This document shows, in pieces, positions 10,323 to 19,507 of a DNA stretch of 64,000 bases. How positions within the stretch are numbered: position 1 is the first letter of the stretch; each line of letters begins with the position of its first letter. Made by a program: the position numbers and the translations under genes. The notes beneath the pieces are model-generated. The model saw nothing but the letters and a program-made list of their open reading frames with translations, was not told the origin of the DNA and ran no database searches. Source of the stretch: Wolbachia endosymbiont (group B) of Parapoynx stratiotata. GTDB taxonomy: Bacteria; Pseudomonadota; Alphaproteobacteria; Rickettsiales; Anaplasmataceae. The stretch lies in the NCBI RefSeq assembly GCF_947250635.1, contig NZ_OX366335.1:992001-1056000 (forward strand), given 5' to 3'.

Positions 10323-10789
10323 ATATTGAATCAAAAGTAAATGATGATTAATGTTTTTTTAGCATTTAATAAATATACTAATACGATACTAACTTGAGGA
10401 AAAAGCATTTACATGAATCTATTTTAAGTTAAAATATTATAATATTTTAAGTTAAGTATTTACTTTAAGGAAGTTCTATAATAAGTTTAATAGTGTCTGT
10501 TATTGCTAATAACCCTCTAGCCTCACACCTAAAAGCAGTAACAGACACTATTAAACTTTAGGTAAGTTTGCCTATTTATAATTCATTGAGGTAAAAATCT
10601 TACTAATTCCTTTAATTCTATTATACAGCTGAGTTTACTAATTAACCTTTAATGTTTACGTTAGCATTTGCATCTTAAATCAAAGATTTACATATTATAG
10701 AAAATAATTATAAAATAATACACTACTTGTGTGTAAATTTTTTTGCATATCAAACTCTGTAAACAAATTTTTTAGAAAAGCAAAATAAA
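10323..10789. other. Non-coding gap between the cox operon and hlyD, with a long inverted repeat
   Basis: I see no gene here. The stretch is very AT-rich. Arms at 10483-10507 and 10534-10558 pair over 25 bp with one T/C difference and enclose a 26-nt loop. A second, AT-only palindrome (AAAATATTATAATATTTT) lies at 10431-10448. Confidence 0.6.
10483..10558. repeat. 76-bp palindromic repeat
   Basis: A near-perfect inverted repeat. Left arm AAGTTTAATAGTGTCTGTTA plus TTGCT; the right arm is its complement with a single difference; loop 26 nt. No T-run follows, so it does not look like a simple terminator. It may be a small palindromic mobile repeat. Confidence 0.7.
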
Positions 10790-12301
10790 TTATCTCTCTA
10801 TGAAAGATCTATCGAATGTTGCAATTATAGGTGTAAACAAGAACGATAAAAGAGTGCGGGATTGAGTAACTATATATACTTCTGCTGGCATACCAGGATA
10901 TAGGTATACGTTTTTAAATTGAGCAAGTTCTGATTTTGGTATCACCACTCGCACTGAATAATAACGCCCCATCCTTGGATCATCAAGAGCATCAGGGGAA
11001 ATATGGTTTACTATACCGTTAATTAAACTTAAGCGACGTGCACTATAAGCGCTCAGCCTTACTTTAACTTTCAGCCCTTCTAGTCCGTCGATAGAGACTA
11101 TATTGCTATCTTTCTTTTTTGCTGACAGTATCTCTTCTATGTTTCTGGTTAGAACTTTAGCATCTATTATTAGATCATCATCTGATGGTACTATACTCAT
11201 GATTGGAACTCCAGATTGTATAACACCACCTTCAGTGTGGTATCTTATATCTGTAACTATACCATCTTGAGGTGATTTAATTATTGTACGTGCTAACGAA
11301 TCTTCAGCAACCATCAGCCTCTCTTTTAAGTCTGCAATAGATGTATTAACTTCCTTAAGCTCAGCATTTGCTCTTTCTTGAGCATCATTCTTCACATTTA
11401 TAATCTCTAACTCATTTTCTCCAATCTTTTGCTGTACTTGAGATATTGCAGAACGGTAATGTCCAACTCTACCCTCAATTTCAGCAAACTGTTTTTCTAA
11501 AGCTAAAATGTGTGGTTTGCTTATATGGCCACTATCAAGTAATTGTCTTTTTGTTTCTAACTCCTCAGTTATCAAGTCATATTGCTTATGGGCTGCATTT
11601 AGTTGAAAATTTAGCCCTGCTAATTCATCATTTAACTGCTTTATACGTTGTTGCAGTATGTCAGTTTTTCCTAATATACTCTTTCTCTGAGAGTTGAACA
11701 ACTTTACCTGATTCTTTATCGCTTTATTTACAAGTTCATCGTTAGATAATCTTTTAACCTCATCAGAAAATTCTAGCGTATCTAAGTCTCCCCTAATTGC
11801 AATAAGTCTTGCTTCAGTTGCCAAAAATGATAAGAGTTTTTCTTTAATTATACTCAAATTTGCCTTTTCGTTAACATCACTTAATAAAACTAAAGGCTCA
11901 TCTTTTTTAACTGTTTGACCTTCTTTTACTAAAATTTTGCTTATTATTCCCCCACCCAAGTGTTGCACTATTTTTCTATTTGAAGAGACAATAACTTCTC
12001 CACTTGCATGCACTGCTCCGTCAATTGGAGCTATAGCTGACCAAATACCACCTATTCCAAAAAAGATGAATATCACCACTAAACCAAAAAATAGTGGTCC
12101 CCATGTGACTTTTAGGACTTCATTTACGTTATTACTCTCACGTTTAAAAATAAAATTTATCATCGCATCAATCCATGCGAACGTCTTATCCAAAAATTGA
12201 TATTTCTTCTTTCTATTTCCTGCCCTTTGCATATCTATATCATCACTACCAATCAGGCCTGTCAAAGAAAGTCCAGCACTAAGCTTTTTTAACTTACTCA
12301 T
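10790..12301 (-). CDS. HlyD-family periplasmic adaptor of a type I secretion system
   Basis: A 503-residue membrane fusion protein. It has a cytoplasmic head of about 68 residues, one transmembrane helix (about residues 69-90), then a biotinyl-lipoyl half (GAVHASGEVIVSSNRKIVQH, VKEGQTVKKDEPLVLL). A long coiled-coil hairpin spans about residues 150-330, and the second lipoyl half (IIKSPQDGIVTDIRYHTEGG) is followed by a beta-barrel with SPDALDDPRMGRYYSVRV and YPGMPAEVYI. This is the PrsE/HlyD layout that links an inner-membrane ABC exporter to TolC. No ABC partner is adjacent. In Wolbachia this system is a plausible route for ankyrin effectors, which is inference. Confidence 0.85.
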   Translation of the reverse strand: MSKLKKLSAGLSLTGLIGSDDIDMQRAGNRKKKYQFLDKTFAWIDAMINFIFKRESNNVNEVLKVTWGPLFFGLVVIFIFFGIGGIWSAIAPIDGAVHASGEVIVSSNRKIVQHLGGGIISKILVKEGQTVKKDEPLVLLSDVNEKANLSIIKEKLLSFLATEARLIAIRGDLDTLEFSDEVKRLSNDELVNKAIKNQVKLFNSQRKSILGKTDILQQRIKQLNDELAGLNFQLNAAHKQYDLITEELETKRQLLDSGHISKPHILALEKQFAEIEGRVGHYRSAISQVQQKIGENELEIINVKNDAQERANAELKEVNTSIADLKERLMVAEDSLARTIIKSPQDGIVTDIRYHTEGGVIQSGVPIMSIVPSDDDLIIDAKVLTRNIEEILSAKKKDSNIVSIDGLEGLKVKVRLSAYSARRLSLINGIVNHISPDALDDPRMGRYYSVRVVIPKSELAQFKNVYLYPGMPAEVYIVTQSRTLLSFLFTPIIATFDRSFIER

Positions 12302-12455
12302 TATAATACTACTGCGAATTCTTGTTAATCAGGATAACACACAAAAACAAAGAATCTATATCTTAAGTACTCTACTTAGACTATGGAACATCAGAATAAA
12401 CTATTTAGTAACAATTCTTATACTCCATTCAATGGTTCAGCATTAGGCTAGAAAA

Positions 12456-12884
12456 TCAAAAAGGTTTTACAATAACCATAATAACTATAATTATTATTAA
12501 CACTGTTACTGCTTCGTTTAAAACACGAAAATAAACGTGAGTTTTCTTATTCAAGCCCACTGCAAAATTTTTCCTATGCTTTGCAAGTAGGCCATGAATA
12601 GCAAACATTAAGAATAATGCTAGCGCTTTTATATGAAACCACCCTTCGCGATATGCTTCCCTAATAATCATTAGCATAATTCCAAAACTAAGGGAGAAAA
12701 GCATTGCAGGGTTTATGATATATCTAAGGAGTCTCTTCTCCATTATTTGAAGTAAGCTGTCATTTTCTGACCCTGGTTTTACAGATGCATGGTAAACATA
12801 AAGCCTTGGCAAATAGAGCATACCTGCCACCCACATAATTACAGAGATAACGTGAAAAGCTTCAAGCCAGTGATAGTAGTCCAT
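12456..12884 (-). CDS. hemJ: HemJ-type protoporphyrinogen oxidase
   Basis: A protein of 142 residues from the ATG at 12884. It has four transmembrane helices and begins MDYYHWLEAFHVISVIMWVA followed by GMLYLPRLYVYH. The His in the first helix and the RLYVYH, KALALFLMFAIHG and VLNE elements are typical of the UPF0093/HemJ family, which oxidises protoporphyrinogen IX in the penultimate step of haem synthesis. A longer start at 12929 would add an unrelated N-terminus. It is divergent from pdhA, with about 65 bp between the start codons. Confidence 0.85.
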   Translation of the reverse strand: MDYYHWLEAFHVISVIMWVAGMLYLPRLYVYHASVKPGSENDSLLQIMEKRLLRYIINPAMLFSLSFGIMLMIIREAYREGWFHIKALALFLMFAIHGLLAKHRKNFAVGLNKKTHVYFRVLNEAVTVLIIIIVIMVIVKPF

Positions 12885-12949
12885 ATAGATAGTATTATAA
12901 AATGTTAAAAATTTCTGGTATGATCTCAATTTAATAAAAGAAAGTCAAT

Positions 12950-13930
12950 ATGAAAGCAGAAAATTTCACTAAAGAACAGGTGATTGGATTCTACAGAAAA
13001 ATGCTTCTCATACGCAGATTTGAGGAAAAAGCAGGACAATTATACGGAATGGGATTAATAGGCGGATTCTGTCACTTATCAATAGGGCAAGAAGCAGTTG
13101 CAGTTGGGACTCAAGCTGCATCAAAATCTGGTGATGCTTTTATCACAAGCTATAGAGACCATGGCTTAATGCTTGCATGTAATTCTGATCCGAATGTTGT
13201 GATGGCAGAACTAACCGGCAAAGAAACAGGGTGTTCAAAAGGCAAAGGTGGCTCCATGCACATATTTGATGTTGAAAAAAATTTCTTTGGTGGACATGGA
13301 ATAGTAGGTGCACAAGTCCCAATTGGCACAGGAATAGCATTTGCTAATAAATACAAGAAAAAAGATAACGTTGTATTCACATATTTTGGTGACGGTGCTG
13401 CAAATCAAGGACAAGTATATGAATCATTTAATATGGCATCTTTGTGGAAGTTACCTGTGGTTTATATCATAGAAAATAACGAATACGCAATGGGAACTTC
13501 TGTACAAAGATCAACTTTAGTAACTGAACTATATAAAAGAGGAGAGAGTTTTGGTATTCCTGGAAAACAAGTTGATGGAATGGATTTTTTCTCTGTCTAT
13601 GAGTTAACAAGTGAAATAGCTGAGCACGTACGTGGGGGAAAAGGACCTCTCTTGCTTGAAATGAAGACATATCGATATCGTGGACATTCAATGTCAGATC
13701 CTGCTACTTATCGCTCAAAAGAAGAAGTTGAAGATATGAAGCAAAATCATGATCCTATAAGCACCCTAAAACAGTATATAACAGACAATAAAATCGCTTC
13801 TGATGAAGAATGCAAAGCTATTGATAAGGAAATACGAGATTTAGTAAAAAAGTCAGAAGATTTTGCTAAAAATAGTAAAGAGCCAGGCATTGATGAACTA
13901 TATACTGATGTTTATAAATTTGTTAGCTAA
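12950..13930 (+). CDS. pdhA: Pyruvate dehydrogenase E1 component, alpha subunit
   Basis: A 326-residue thiamine-diphosphate enzyme subunit that decarboxylates pyruvate for the pyruvate dehydrogenase complex. The ThDP/magnesium signature GDGAANQGQVYESFNMA runs to IENN near residues 147-178. KGKGGSMHIFD, GGHGIVGAQVPIGTGIAFA and the loop TYRYRGHSMSDPATYR (site of the phosphorylation loop in other E1-alpha proteins) are all present. Length matches the short alpha-proteobacterial form. The beta subunit is not adjacent; lpdA (E3) lies about 3 kb away on the other strand. Confidence 0.95.
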   Translation: MKAENFTKEQVIGFYRKMLLIRRFEEKAGQLYGMGLIGGFCHLSIGQEAVAVGTQAASKSGDAFITSYRDHGLMLACNSDPNVVMAELTGKETGCSKGKGGSMHIFDVEKNFFGGHGIVGAQVPIGTGIAFANKYKKKDNVVFTYFGDGAANQGQVYESFNMASLWKLPVVYIIENNEYAMGTSVQRSTLVTELYKRGESFGIPGKQVDGMDFFSVYELTSEIAEHVRGGKGPLLLEMKTYRYRGHSMSDPATYRSKEEVEDMKQNHDPISTLKQYITDNKIASDEECKAIDKEIRDLVKKSEDFAKNSKEPGIDELYTDVYKFVS

Positions 13931-14082
13931 TCAGTTGCCATCAAAATTATGTTTTGGCCTACTATAGATATTTTTTGGCAGCACTTAACTTTATTATATA
14001 ACAGCCTAGTCAATAGAAACTGTAGTAACTCTTATATTATTGATATACACCGCTCTTGGATCATAGGTTAAATGAGTTTTAT

Positions 14083-14111
14083 TTGACTTTTTGTGCTAGT
14101 TTGCAGAATAT
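14083..14111 (+). promoter_or_regulatory. Candidate gatB promoter
   Basis: TTGACT (14083-14088) and GAATAT (14106-14111) are separated by 17 bp, ending 24 bp before the gatB ATG. The spacing is ideal; the -10 match is moderate. Confidence 0.4.
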
Positions 14112-14135
14112 AAAGTTATTAATTGAATAAAATAC

Positions 14136-15566
14136 ATGACAAAAGAAAACTGGGAGACAGTAATTGGACTTGAGGTACACGCTCAGGTTTCTTCTAAGAC
14201 AAAGCTATTTTCTAGTTCACTAACGGAATTTGGCACTGAGCACAATACTCAAGTTTCTCTAGTTGATGCAGCAATGCCAGGTACATTGCCAATATTAAAT
14301 TATTTCTGCATAGAGCAAGCAATATGTACCGGTCTTGCACTTTCTGCAGAAATTAATAAGTGCTCTTACTTTGATCGTAAAAATTATTTTTATCCCGATT
14401 TACCACAAGGTTACCAAATAACCCAGTTCTTTGAGCCGATAGTTAAAAATGGTAAAGTGTTTATCAATAATAATGAAAAAGAAATAAGAATCGCAAGAAT
14501 TCACTTAGAGCAAGATGCAGGAAAGAGTATTCATGAAGAAAGCAAAACTTACGTAGATTTAAATCGTGCAGGTGTTGCTTTAATGGAAATTGTTTCAGAG
14601 CCAGATCTTCGTTCATCTGCAGAAGCTGCAGAATTCATGAAAAAATTGAGGCAGATTTTGCGTTACATCGGTTCATGTGATGGTGATATGGAAAAGGGGT
14701 CACTTCGCTGTGATGCAAATGTTTCTGTTCGCCCAAAGGGTAGTAGCACATTTGGCACTCGTTGTGAAATAAAAAACTTAAATTCAATACGTTATATTGT
14801 ACAAGCTATAGATTATGAAGCACAAAGGCAGATCAAAATTTTGGAAAGCGGAGGAGAAATAAGTCAAGATACCTTATTGTTTGATGTCACTTTAGGAAAA
14901 ACAAAAGTGATGAGAAGCAAAGAAGATTCAAGTGACTATAGATATTTCCCTGAACCTGATTTGCTACCTGTTGAAATAAGCCAAGACAAAATTGATTCTA
15001 TTAAATCATCTTTACCCGAGTTGCCAGATCAAAAAAAACTTCGATACATAGAGGAATTAGGTATCAATGAATATGATGCAGACGTTCTCACTTCTGATAA
15101 AGAAATTGCCGATTATTTTGAAAAATTAGCAAAAAAGCATGATTCAAAGATTGCAGTTACCTGGTTAACCGTCGAGCTTTTCGGTCGTTTAAATAAAACA
15201 AATATTGATATTGTTAGCTCTCCAATTAAAGCAGATGCTTTATCCGAACTCCTCGACTTTATCGTCGATGGAACGATCTCTGCTAAACTTGGTAAACAAG
15301 TTTTTGATATTATGTTTGAAACTGGAAAGCCTGCATCCCTTATTATAGAAGAGCAGAATCTCAAGCAAATAACTGACACATGTCAAATCTCAGAGGTAAT
15401 AGATAAAATCATCAATGACAACCAAGATAAAGTTCAAGAATATAAGGGTGGTAAAACAAGATTGTATGGGTTCTTTGTTGGTGAAGTCATGAAATCCACC
15501 AAAGGAAAAGCCAGCCCTGATGTCGTAAACTTGGTTTTGAGTGAAAAATTAAAATTGAGTGCCTAG
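14136..15566 (+). CDS. gatB: Aspartyl/glutamyl-tRNA amidotransferase subunit B
   Basis: A 476-residue GatB, the tRNA-binding and kinase subunit of GatCAB that converts Glu-tRNA-Gln and Asp-tRNA-Asn into the amidated forms. The N-terminal [12 protein letters not shown], the [19 protein letters not shown] strand, HLEQDAGKS, the zinc-free [13 protein letters not shown] core and the C-terminal YqeY-like helical tail are intact. Length is normal. It is a single-gene transcript as far as can be seen. Confidence 0.96.
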   Translation: MTKENWETVIGLEVHAQVSSKTKLFSSSLTEFGTEHNTQVSLVDAAMPGTLPILNYFCIEQAICTGLALSAEINKCSYFDRKNYFYPDLPQGYQITQFFEPIVKNGKVFINNNEKEIRIARIHLEQDAGKSIHEESKTYVDLNRAGVALMEIVSEPDLRSSAEAAEFMKKLRQILRYIGSCDGDMEKGSLRCDANVSVRPKGSSTFGTRCEIKNLNSIRYIVQAIDYEAQRQIKILESGGEISQDTLLFDVTLGKTKVMRSKEDSSDYRYFPEPDLLPVEISQDKIDSIKSSLPELPDQKKLRYIEELGINEYDADVLTSDKEIADYFEKLAKKHDSKIAVTWLTVELFGRLNKTNIDIVSSPIKADALSELLDFIVDGTISAKLGKQVFDIMFETGKPASLIIEEQNLKQITDTCQISEVIDKIINDNQDKVQEYKGGKTRLYGFFVGEVMKSTKGKASPDVVNLVLSEKLKLSA

Positions 15567-15779
15567 GTGTACGGTCCCAGATCTTTTGCTATTTGCTTGA
15601 CTTGTTTCTTTACATAGCTTCTAATTTAAATTCTGCTGTCTATTCTCTTTCATTCATAACCTTTTGCAAAACGTTTTTGCTTTCTTCTCTGCTGGTCACT
15701 ATTGCTTATATAAAGCAGGTACAGTACTGAATGATGTTGCAAGCACTCAGTTCGGCAATATTATCGATTTAAGACGAAG

Positions 15780-16700
15780 TTAAGATTTCGATTTTTTATT
15801 CAAACTCTTCTGAAAGTTTTTATACATATTGAAGACATCTTGATAATTTAGGTGAGTGTAAACTTGAGTAGTTTCAAGGCTTGAGTGGCCAAGCAGCTGT
15901 TGTATTGATCTTATGTCAATATCTTCCTGAAGCAAATGAGTAGCAAAACTATGGCGAAATGCATGTGGAGATAAAATTTCTGGTAAGTTTAAAAATCTTC
16001 TTATTTTTTGCAAACGATTAGCAACATAAGTTCTTCCCAATTTTTTTCCTCTTACCCCCACAAAAAGATGTCCCGCTTCGTCAAAGTGGGGACAAGCTTT
16101 TATATATTTTTGTATACACTTTTTTACTACTGGAAGAATAAATACCTGCCTTTGTTTATCTCCCTTACCTGTTACTATTAAACTTTCATTGCTAATATCA
16201 CTAACCTTAAGATTCAGTGCTTCAGTGATTCTTAAGCCCGTACCATATAGCAGAACGACAATTGCAATTTCTCTTTTTACCACCCAAGGCTCGCCTAGAT
16301 CAGGCAATTTCATTTCTTTCAATAGAGTTTCTATGTTAGATATTGAAAGTGCTTTAGGTAGAGTTCTTCTCTGAATTGGCCTTGATAAAGAAAATACCGC
16401 TTCATTATTTATTTCATAATTGTTTTTTATATATTTGAAAAAATTTCTGATTACTGACAATGCGCGAGTGTTAGATCTCGCATTTACACCTCTTGCATAA
16501 CGAGAGGTAAACCAACTTCTCAGTTCAGGTATGCTTAATTTTTCTAAAGAGCCAACATTTACTTCTTCACCAATGTGAGTATTTAGGAAATTTATAAGAT
16601 CTTTGAGGTCCCTCATGTATGACTCCAAAGTGTTTGGTGAGTAAGACCTGTTGTACTTTAGCCAATCATACCATTTTTCAATGATTGAACCGAGGTCCAC
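15780..16700 (-). CDS. xerC: Tyrosine recombinase XerC/XerD
   Basis: A 306-residue site-specific recombinase with the Xer layout. The SAM-like N-terminal core-binding domain includes RSYSPNTLESYMRDL. The catalytic domain has the R-K-H-R-H-Y set: LLYGTGLRITEAL (Arg), VTGKGDKQR (Lys), HAFRHSFATHLL (His/Arg), LGHSSLETTQVYTH (His and the Tyr nucleophile). It resolves chromosome dimers at dif with its partner. The XerC versus XerD choice is uncertain from sequence alone. It starts two bases after the lpdA stop, so it is the last gene of a bamB-lpdA-xerC unit. Confidence 0.88.
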   Translation of the reverse strand: MDLGSIIEKWYDWLKYNRSYSPNTLESYMRDLKDLINFLNTHIGEEVNVGSLEKLSIPELRSWFTSRYARGVNARSNTRALSVIRNFFKYIKNNYEINNEAVFSLSRPIQRRTLPKALSISNIETLLKEMKLPDLGEPWVVKREIAIVVLLYGTGLRITEALNLKVSDISNESLIVTGKGDKQRQVFILPVVKKCIQKYIKACPHFDEAGHLFVGVRGKKLGRTYVANRLQKIRRFLNLPEILSPHAFRHSFATHLLQEDIDIRSIQQLLGHSSLETTQVYTHLNYQDVFNMYKNFQKSLNKKSKS

Positions 16701-16702
16701 AG

Positions 16703-18082
16703 TTACTTTTTAAAGAAAGCATCGATGCACGCATCCCTAAAGGCTTCATTTATATCAGGATGAGAGTGACAAATTCTGTATATATCCTCTGCTGCTGCAC
16801 CATATGCCATTGCAACCGCTGCTTCATTGATTAGCGTATCAGCGTATGCTCCTATGATATGTACACCGAGTATTGTATCTGCTTTTCTACAAGTCAGAAC
16901 TTTCACGAATCCCTCAGCATCGTCAGTGACTTTTGCTCTACCATTTGCAGCAAATTGACATTTACCAACTTTATACTTTCGACCAACACTTTTCAGTTCA
17001 TCTTCGGTTTTACCGATTGAAGAAACTGCAGGGTGGGTGTAAATGACTGACGGTATGATTTCATAATCAACGTGAGGCAATTGCCTTGCTAGTATCTCTG
17101 CAACTGCCACCCCTTCTTCCTCAGCTTTGTGAGCAAGCATTGCTCCACCAATTACGTCACCAATAGCAAATATTCCTTTTACGTTGGTTTCATAACTATT
17201 GTTGACTTTAATAAAGCCACGACTGTCTTTTTCTATTTTTTCAAGACCATCAGTACATGGTTTGCGTCCTGCTGCCACCAATACCTTATCCGCCTCTATA
17301 GTGTTTGTTTGATCATCTTTTACAGAGCAAACTTTCACACTCAAAGAGCTACTACTTTGTTTTATTCCCTCAACTTTAGTGCTAAGTAAAAATTTTATTC
17401 CTTGTTTTTGTAGACTAGAAAGTAGAAACTTACTTAGTTCTCCATCCATTGCTGCAGCGATTCTGTCAAAAAATTCTACTACAGTGACTTCAGACCCTAG
17501 CCTCCTCCATACAGAAGACATTTCAAGCCCTATTGCCCCGGCTCCGATTACGACAAGTTTTTTTGGTACTTCAGTTAAAGACAATGCACCAGTTGATGAA
17601 ATAATACTTTTCTCATCAATATTAATTCCTGGCAAAGAAATAACGTCAGAACCGGTTGCAATTACTATATTTTTTGTCTTCAGCACCTTACCTTCAACTG
17701 AAACTTCAAGGTTGCCTTGATCAAAAGAAGTAATTTTTCCAAGTCCATTGATCTTAGTAATTTTGTAAAGGTTAAACAGATATTCTATGCCTTTTCCAAG
17801 TTCCTGAACTCTAGCGTCTTTATAGCCTATCATTTCTCTCAAATCGAGACTTACATCCTTAACTTTTATGCCAAGTTTTGATAGATTATTTTTCGCGCTA
17901 GCATAATGATAAGAGGAATGGAGTAATGCTTTTGATGGTATACACCCAACTCGCAAACACGTGCCACCAAAAATGCTATTTTTGTCTATACAAGCAACTT
18001 TGAGTTCAAGTTTTGCAGCAGCGATAGCGCATTTGTAACCACCTGGACCACCACCTATAATAATCAAATCATAATCAGTCAT
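16703..18082 (-). CDS. lpdA: Dihydrolipoamide dehydrogenase (E3)
   Basis: A flavoprotein disulfide reductase of 459 residues that reoxidises lipoamide for the 2-oxoacid dehydrogenase complexes. Visible features: FAD-binding DLIIIGGGPGGYKCA, redox disulfide GGTCLRVGCIPSKALLH, NAD-binding VVIGAGAIGLEMSSVWRRLG, second FAD motif GIFAIGDVIGGAMLAHKA, and the C-terminal active-site HSHPDINEAF. I chose the ATG at 18082 (MTDYDL). It overlaps the end of the upstream beta-propeller gene by 8 bp. Confidence 0.95.
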   Translation of the reverse strand: MTDYDLIIIGGGPGGYKCAIAAAKLELKVACIDKNSIFGGTCLRVGCIPSKALLHSSYHYASAKNNLSKLGIKVKDVSLDLREMIGYKDARVQELGKGIEYLFNLYKITKINGLGKITSFDQGNLEVSVEGKVLKTKNIVIATGSDVISLPGINIDEKSIISSTGALSLTEVPKKLVVIGAGAIGLEMSSVWRRLGSEVTVVEFFDRIAAAMDGELSKFLLSSLQKQGIKFLLSTKVEGIKQSSSSLSVKVCSVKDDQTNTIEADKVLVAAGRKPCTDGLEKIEKDSRGFIKVNNSYETNVKGIFAIGDVIGGAMLAHKAEEEGVAVAEILARQLPHVDYEIIPSVIYTHPAVSSIGKTEDELKSVGRKYKVGKCQFAANGRAKVTDDAEGFVKVLTCRKADTILGVHIIGAYADTLINEAAVAMAYGAAAEDIYRICHSHPDINEAFRDACIDAFFKK

Positions 18083-19184
18083 AAAAAACAAACCTATTTT
18101 CTAAAGAATAAACACCATTTCCTTCAGTCGTTATATACATCTTACCATGGGTAAATACTGGAGCATGAAACACATTACCGGGTATTTTAATTACCCTTCC
18201 TGTACTTTCAGATCCAGGAAAAGCAAATATTGAACCTTTATTACTTGTTACCCAAAGCGTATGGGCATACATAATTGGAACAAACAATTGCACATTCTCT
18301 ATAAAATCAGATGTCCAAACTGTTTTTCCACTTTGTATGTCGATGCCAATTACCTTATTACCTTTAGTCACCATGAAAATTCTTCCGCCTTCTTTTTGTT
18401 TCTCTGCAGGAATAAGAGGGCTATAATATGACTCAATGTTTGATATACTTTTTACTTGTAGTGGCCTTGACCATAAAATATTTCCTGAGTTTACGTCAAT
18501 GCTATAAATATAAGAGTTGCTCGTAGCTATTAAGATATTATCGTGTACTCTAGGTGTAGTAGTTACATCTGTAAGCTGTGTGTCTAAAAGATTTGTAGCT
18601 AATTTTTGGCTCCATAGTTTTTTACCTTCTTCATTAAAAGCTATTAACTCGCCATTTGAAAATGGTGCCATTATTTTATCATTAGAGACTGCTGGTGAGA
18701 TGGAATATAAACCTCGAACCTCATTTATACCATTTTGATAAGCCCAAATGGGGCTGCCATCTTTTATATCAAATACATGTAGATAGTTATCAATAGTCAA
18801 TACTACCAACTTATTGTTTATTACTATTGCTTTCCCTCTTGCCGGAGCTCTTAATTCTTTTTCCCATTGAATCTCCCCTGTTTTCGCATCTATTGTGTGT
18901 AGAATGTTATCCACTACAAAGAAAACATTTTCTTTGTAGCTCGATAAACTCATATTACCAATTTTTTTCCTACTTGAGAGGTATAATTTCCAATTTATAA
19001 CTCTTGGGTTATCGATATCAAAGGAATATAAGGTACCGTGCTTGTCTGGTAAAATAACGCTATTTTCTGTAAGTATTGGAGCTACATATCCTTGAGATAA
19101 TTTTTTATCTACTAAACTTATTCGTTCGCTTGCCATTGTATAGTTACTATACAATAACATTATCATGACAATTATTATTTTCAT
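18075..19184 (-). CDS. PQQ-like beta-propeller protein, BamB-like
   Basis: A 369-residue protein with an N-terminal hydrophobic export signal (MKIIIVMIMLLYSNYTMA) and repeated blades of the form IDxxxGxxxWxxxL, for example IDAKTGEIQWEKEL, FDIKDGSPIWAYQNG, IDVNSGNILWSRPL and IDIQSGKTVWTSDF. This is the eight-bladed PQQ-repeat architecture of BamB, the outer-membrane protein assembly lipoprotein. I see no lipobox cysteine after the signal, so the assignment as BamB is by fold and conserved context, not proven. Confidence 0.72.
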   Translation of the reverse strand: MKIIIVMIMLLYSNYTMASERISLVDKKLSQGYVAPILTENSVILPDKHGTLYSFDIDNPRVINWKLYLSSRKKIGNMSLSSYKENVFFVVDNILHTIDAKTGEIQWEKELRAPARGKAIVINNKLVVLTIDNYLHVFDIKDGSPIWAYQNGINEVRGLYSISPAVSNDKIMAPFSNGELIAFNEEGKKLWSQKLATNLLDTQLTDVTTTPRVHDNILIATSNSYIYSIDVNSGNILWSRPLQVKSISNIESYYSPLIPAEKQKEGGRIFMVTKGNKVIGIDIQSGKTVWTSDFIENVQLFVPIMYAHTLWVTSNKGSIFAFPGSESTGRVIKIPGNVFHAPVFTHGKMYITTEGNGVYSLENRFVFYD

Positions 19185-19507
19185 TATTTAGTGAAAACAA
19201 GATTCATTAATATACATACTAGAAACGTAAATCACAACGAAAATGTTCTTAATTGTGGATCAAAAGCATTAACGTAATGTCATGCCATTATGTAAAGATT
19301 CTCTTACTGTAATAATTTTTATCAAGTATTGATTAAAACACATTTCGATAGCCCAGACTAACGCTGTCAGTAATATTACCATAATATGAAATGGAAATGG
19401 ACGCAGCATTTTCACGATGAAAGATATTGTTGTAATGTCATTCATTTAAACTATGCATATCAATTTGAAAAATGTACATTGTCTTATGCTATAGTACCTA
19501 AAAGTAA
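19185..19507. other. Intergenic gap without a recognisable gene
   Basis: A 323-bp divergent spacer between the bamB-lpdA-xerC unit and the haem-copper oxidase-like gene. I see no RNA gene or convincing reading frame. Confidence 0.5.

Noticed and set aside
15567-15779. Short frame ending GNIIDLRRS before the xerC stop
   Set aside because: It lacks a start and any recognisable homology; probably spacer DNA.
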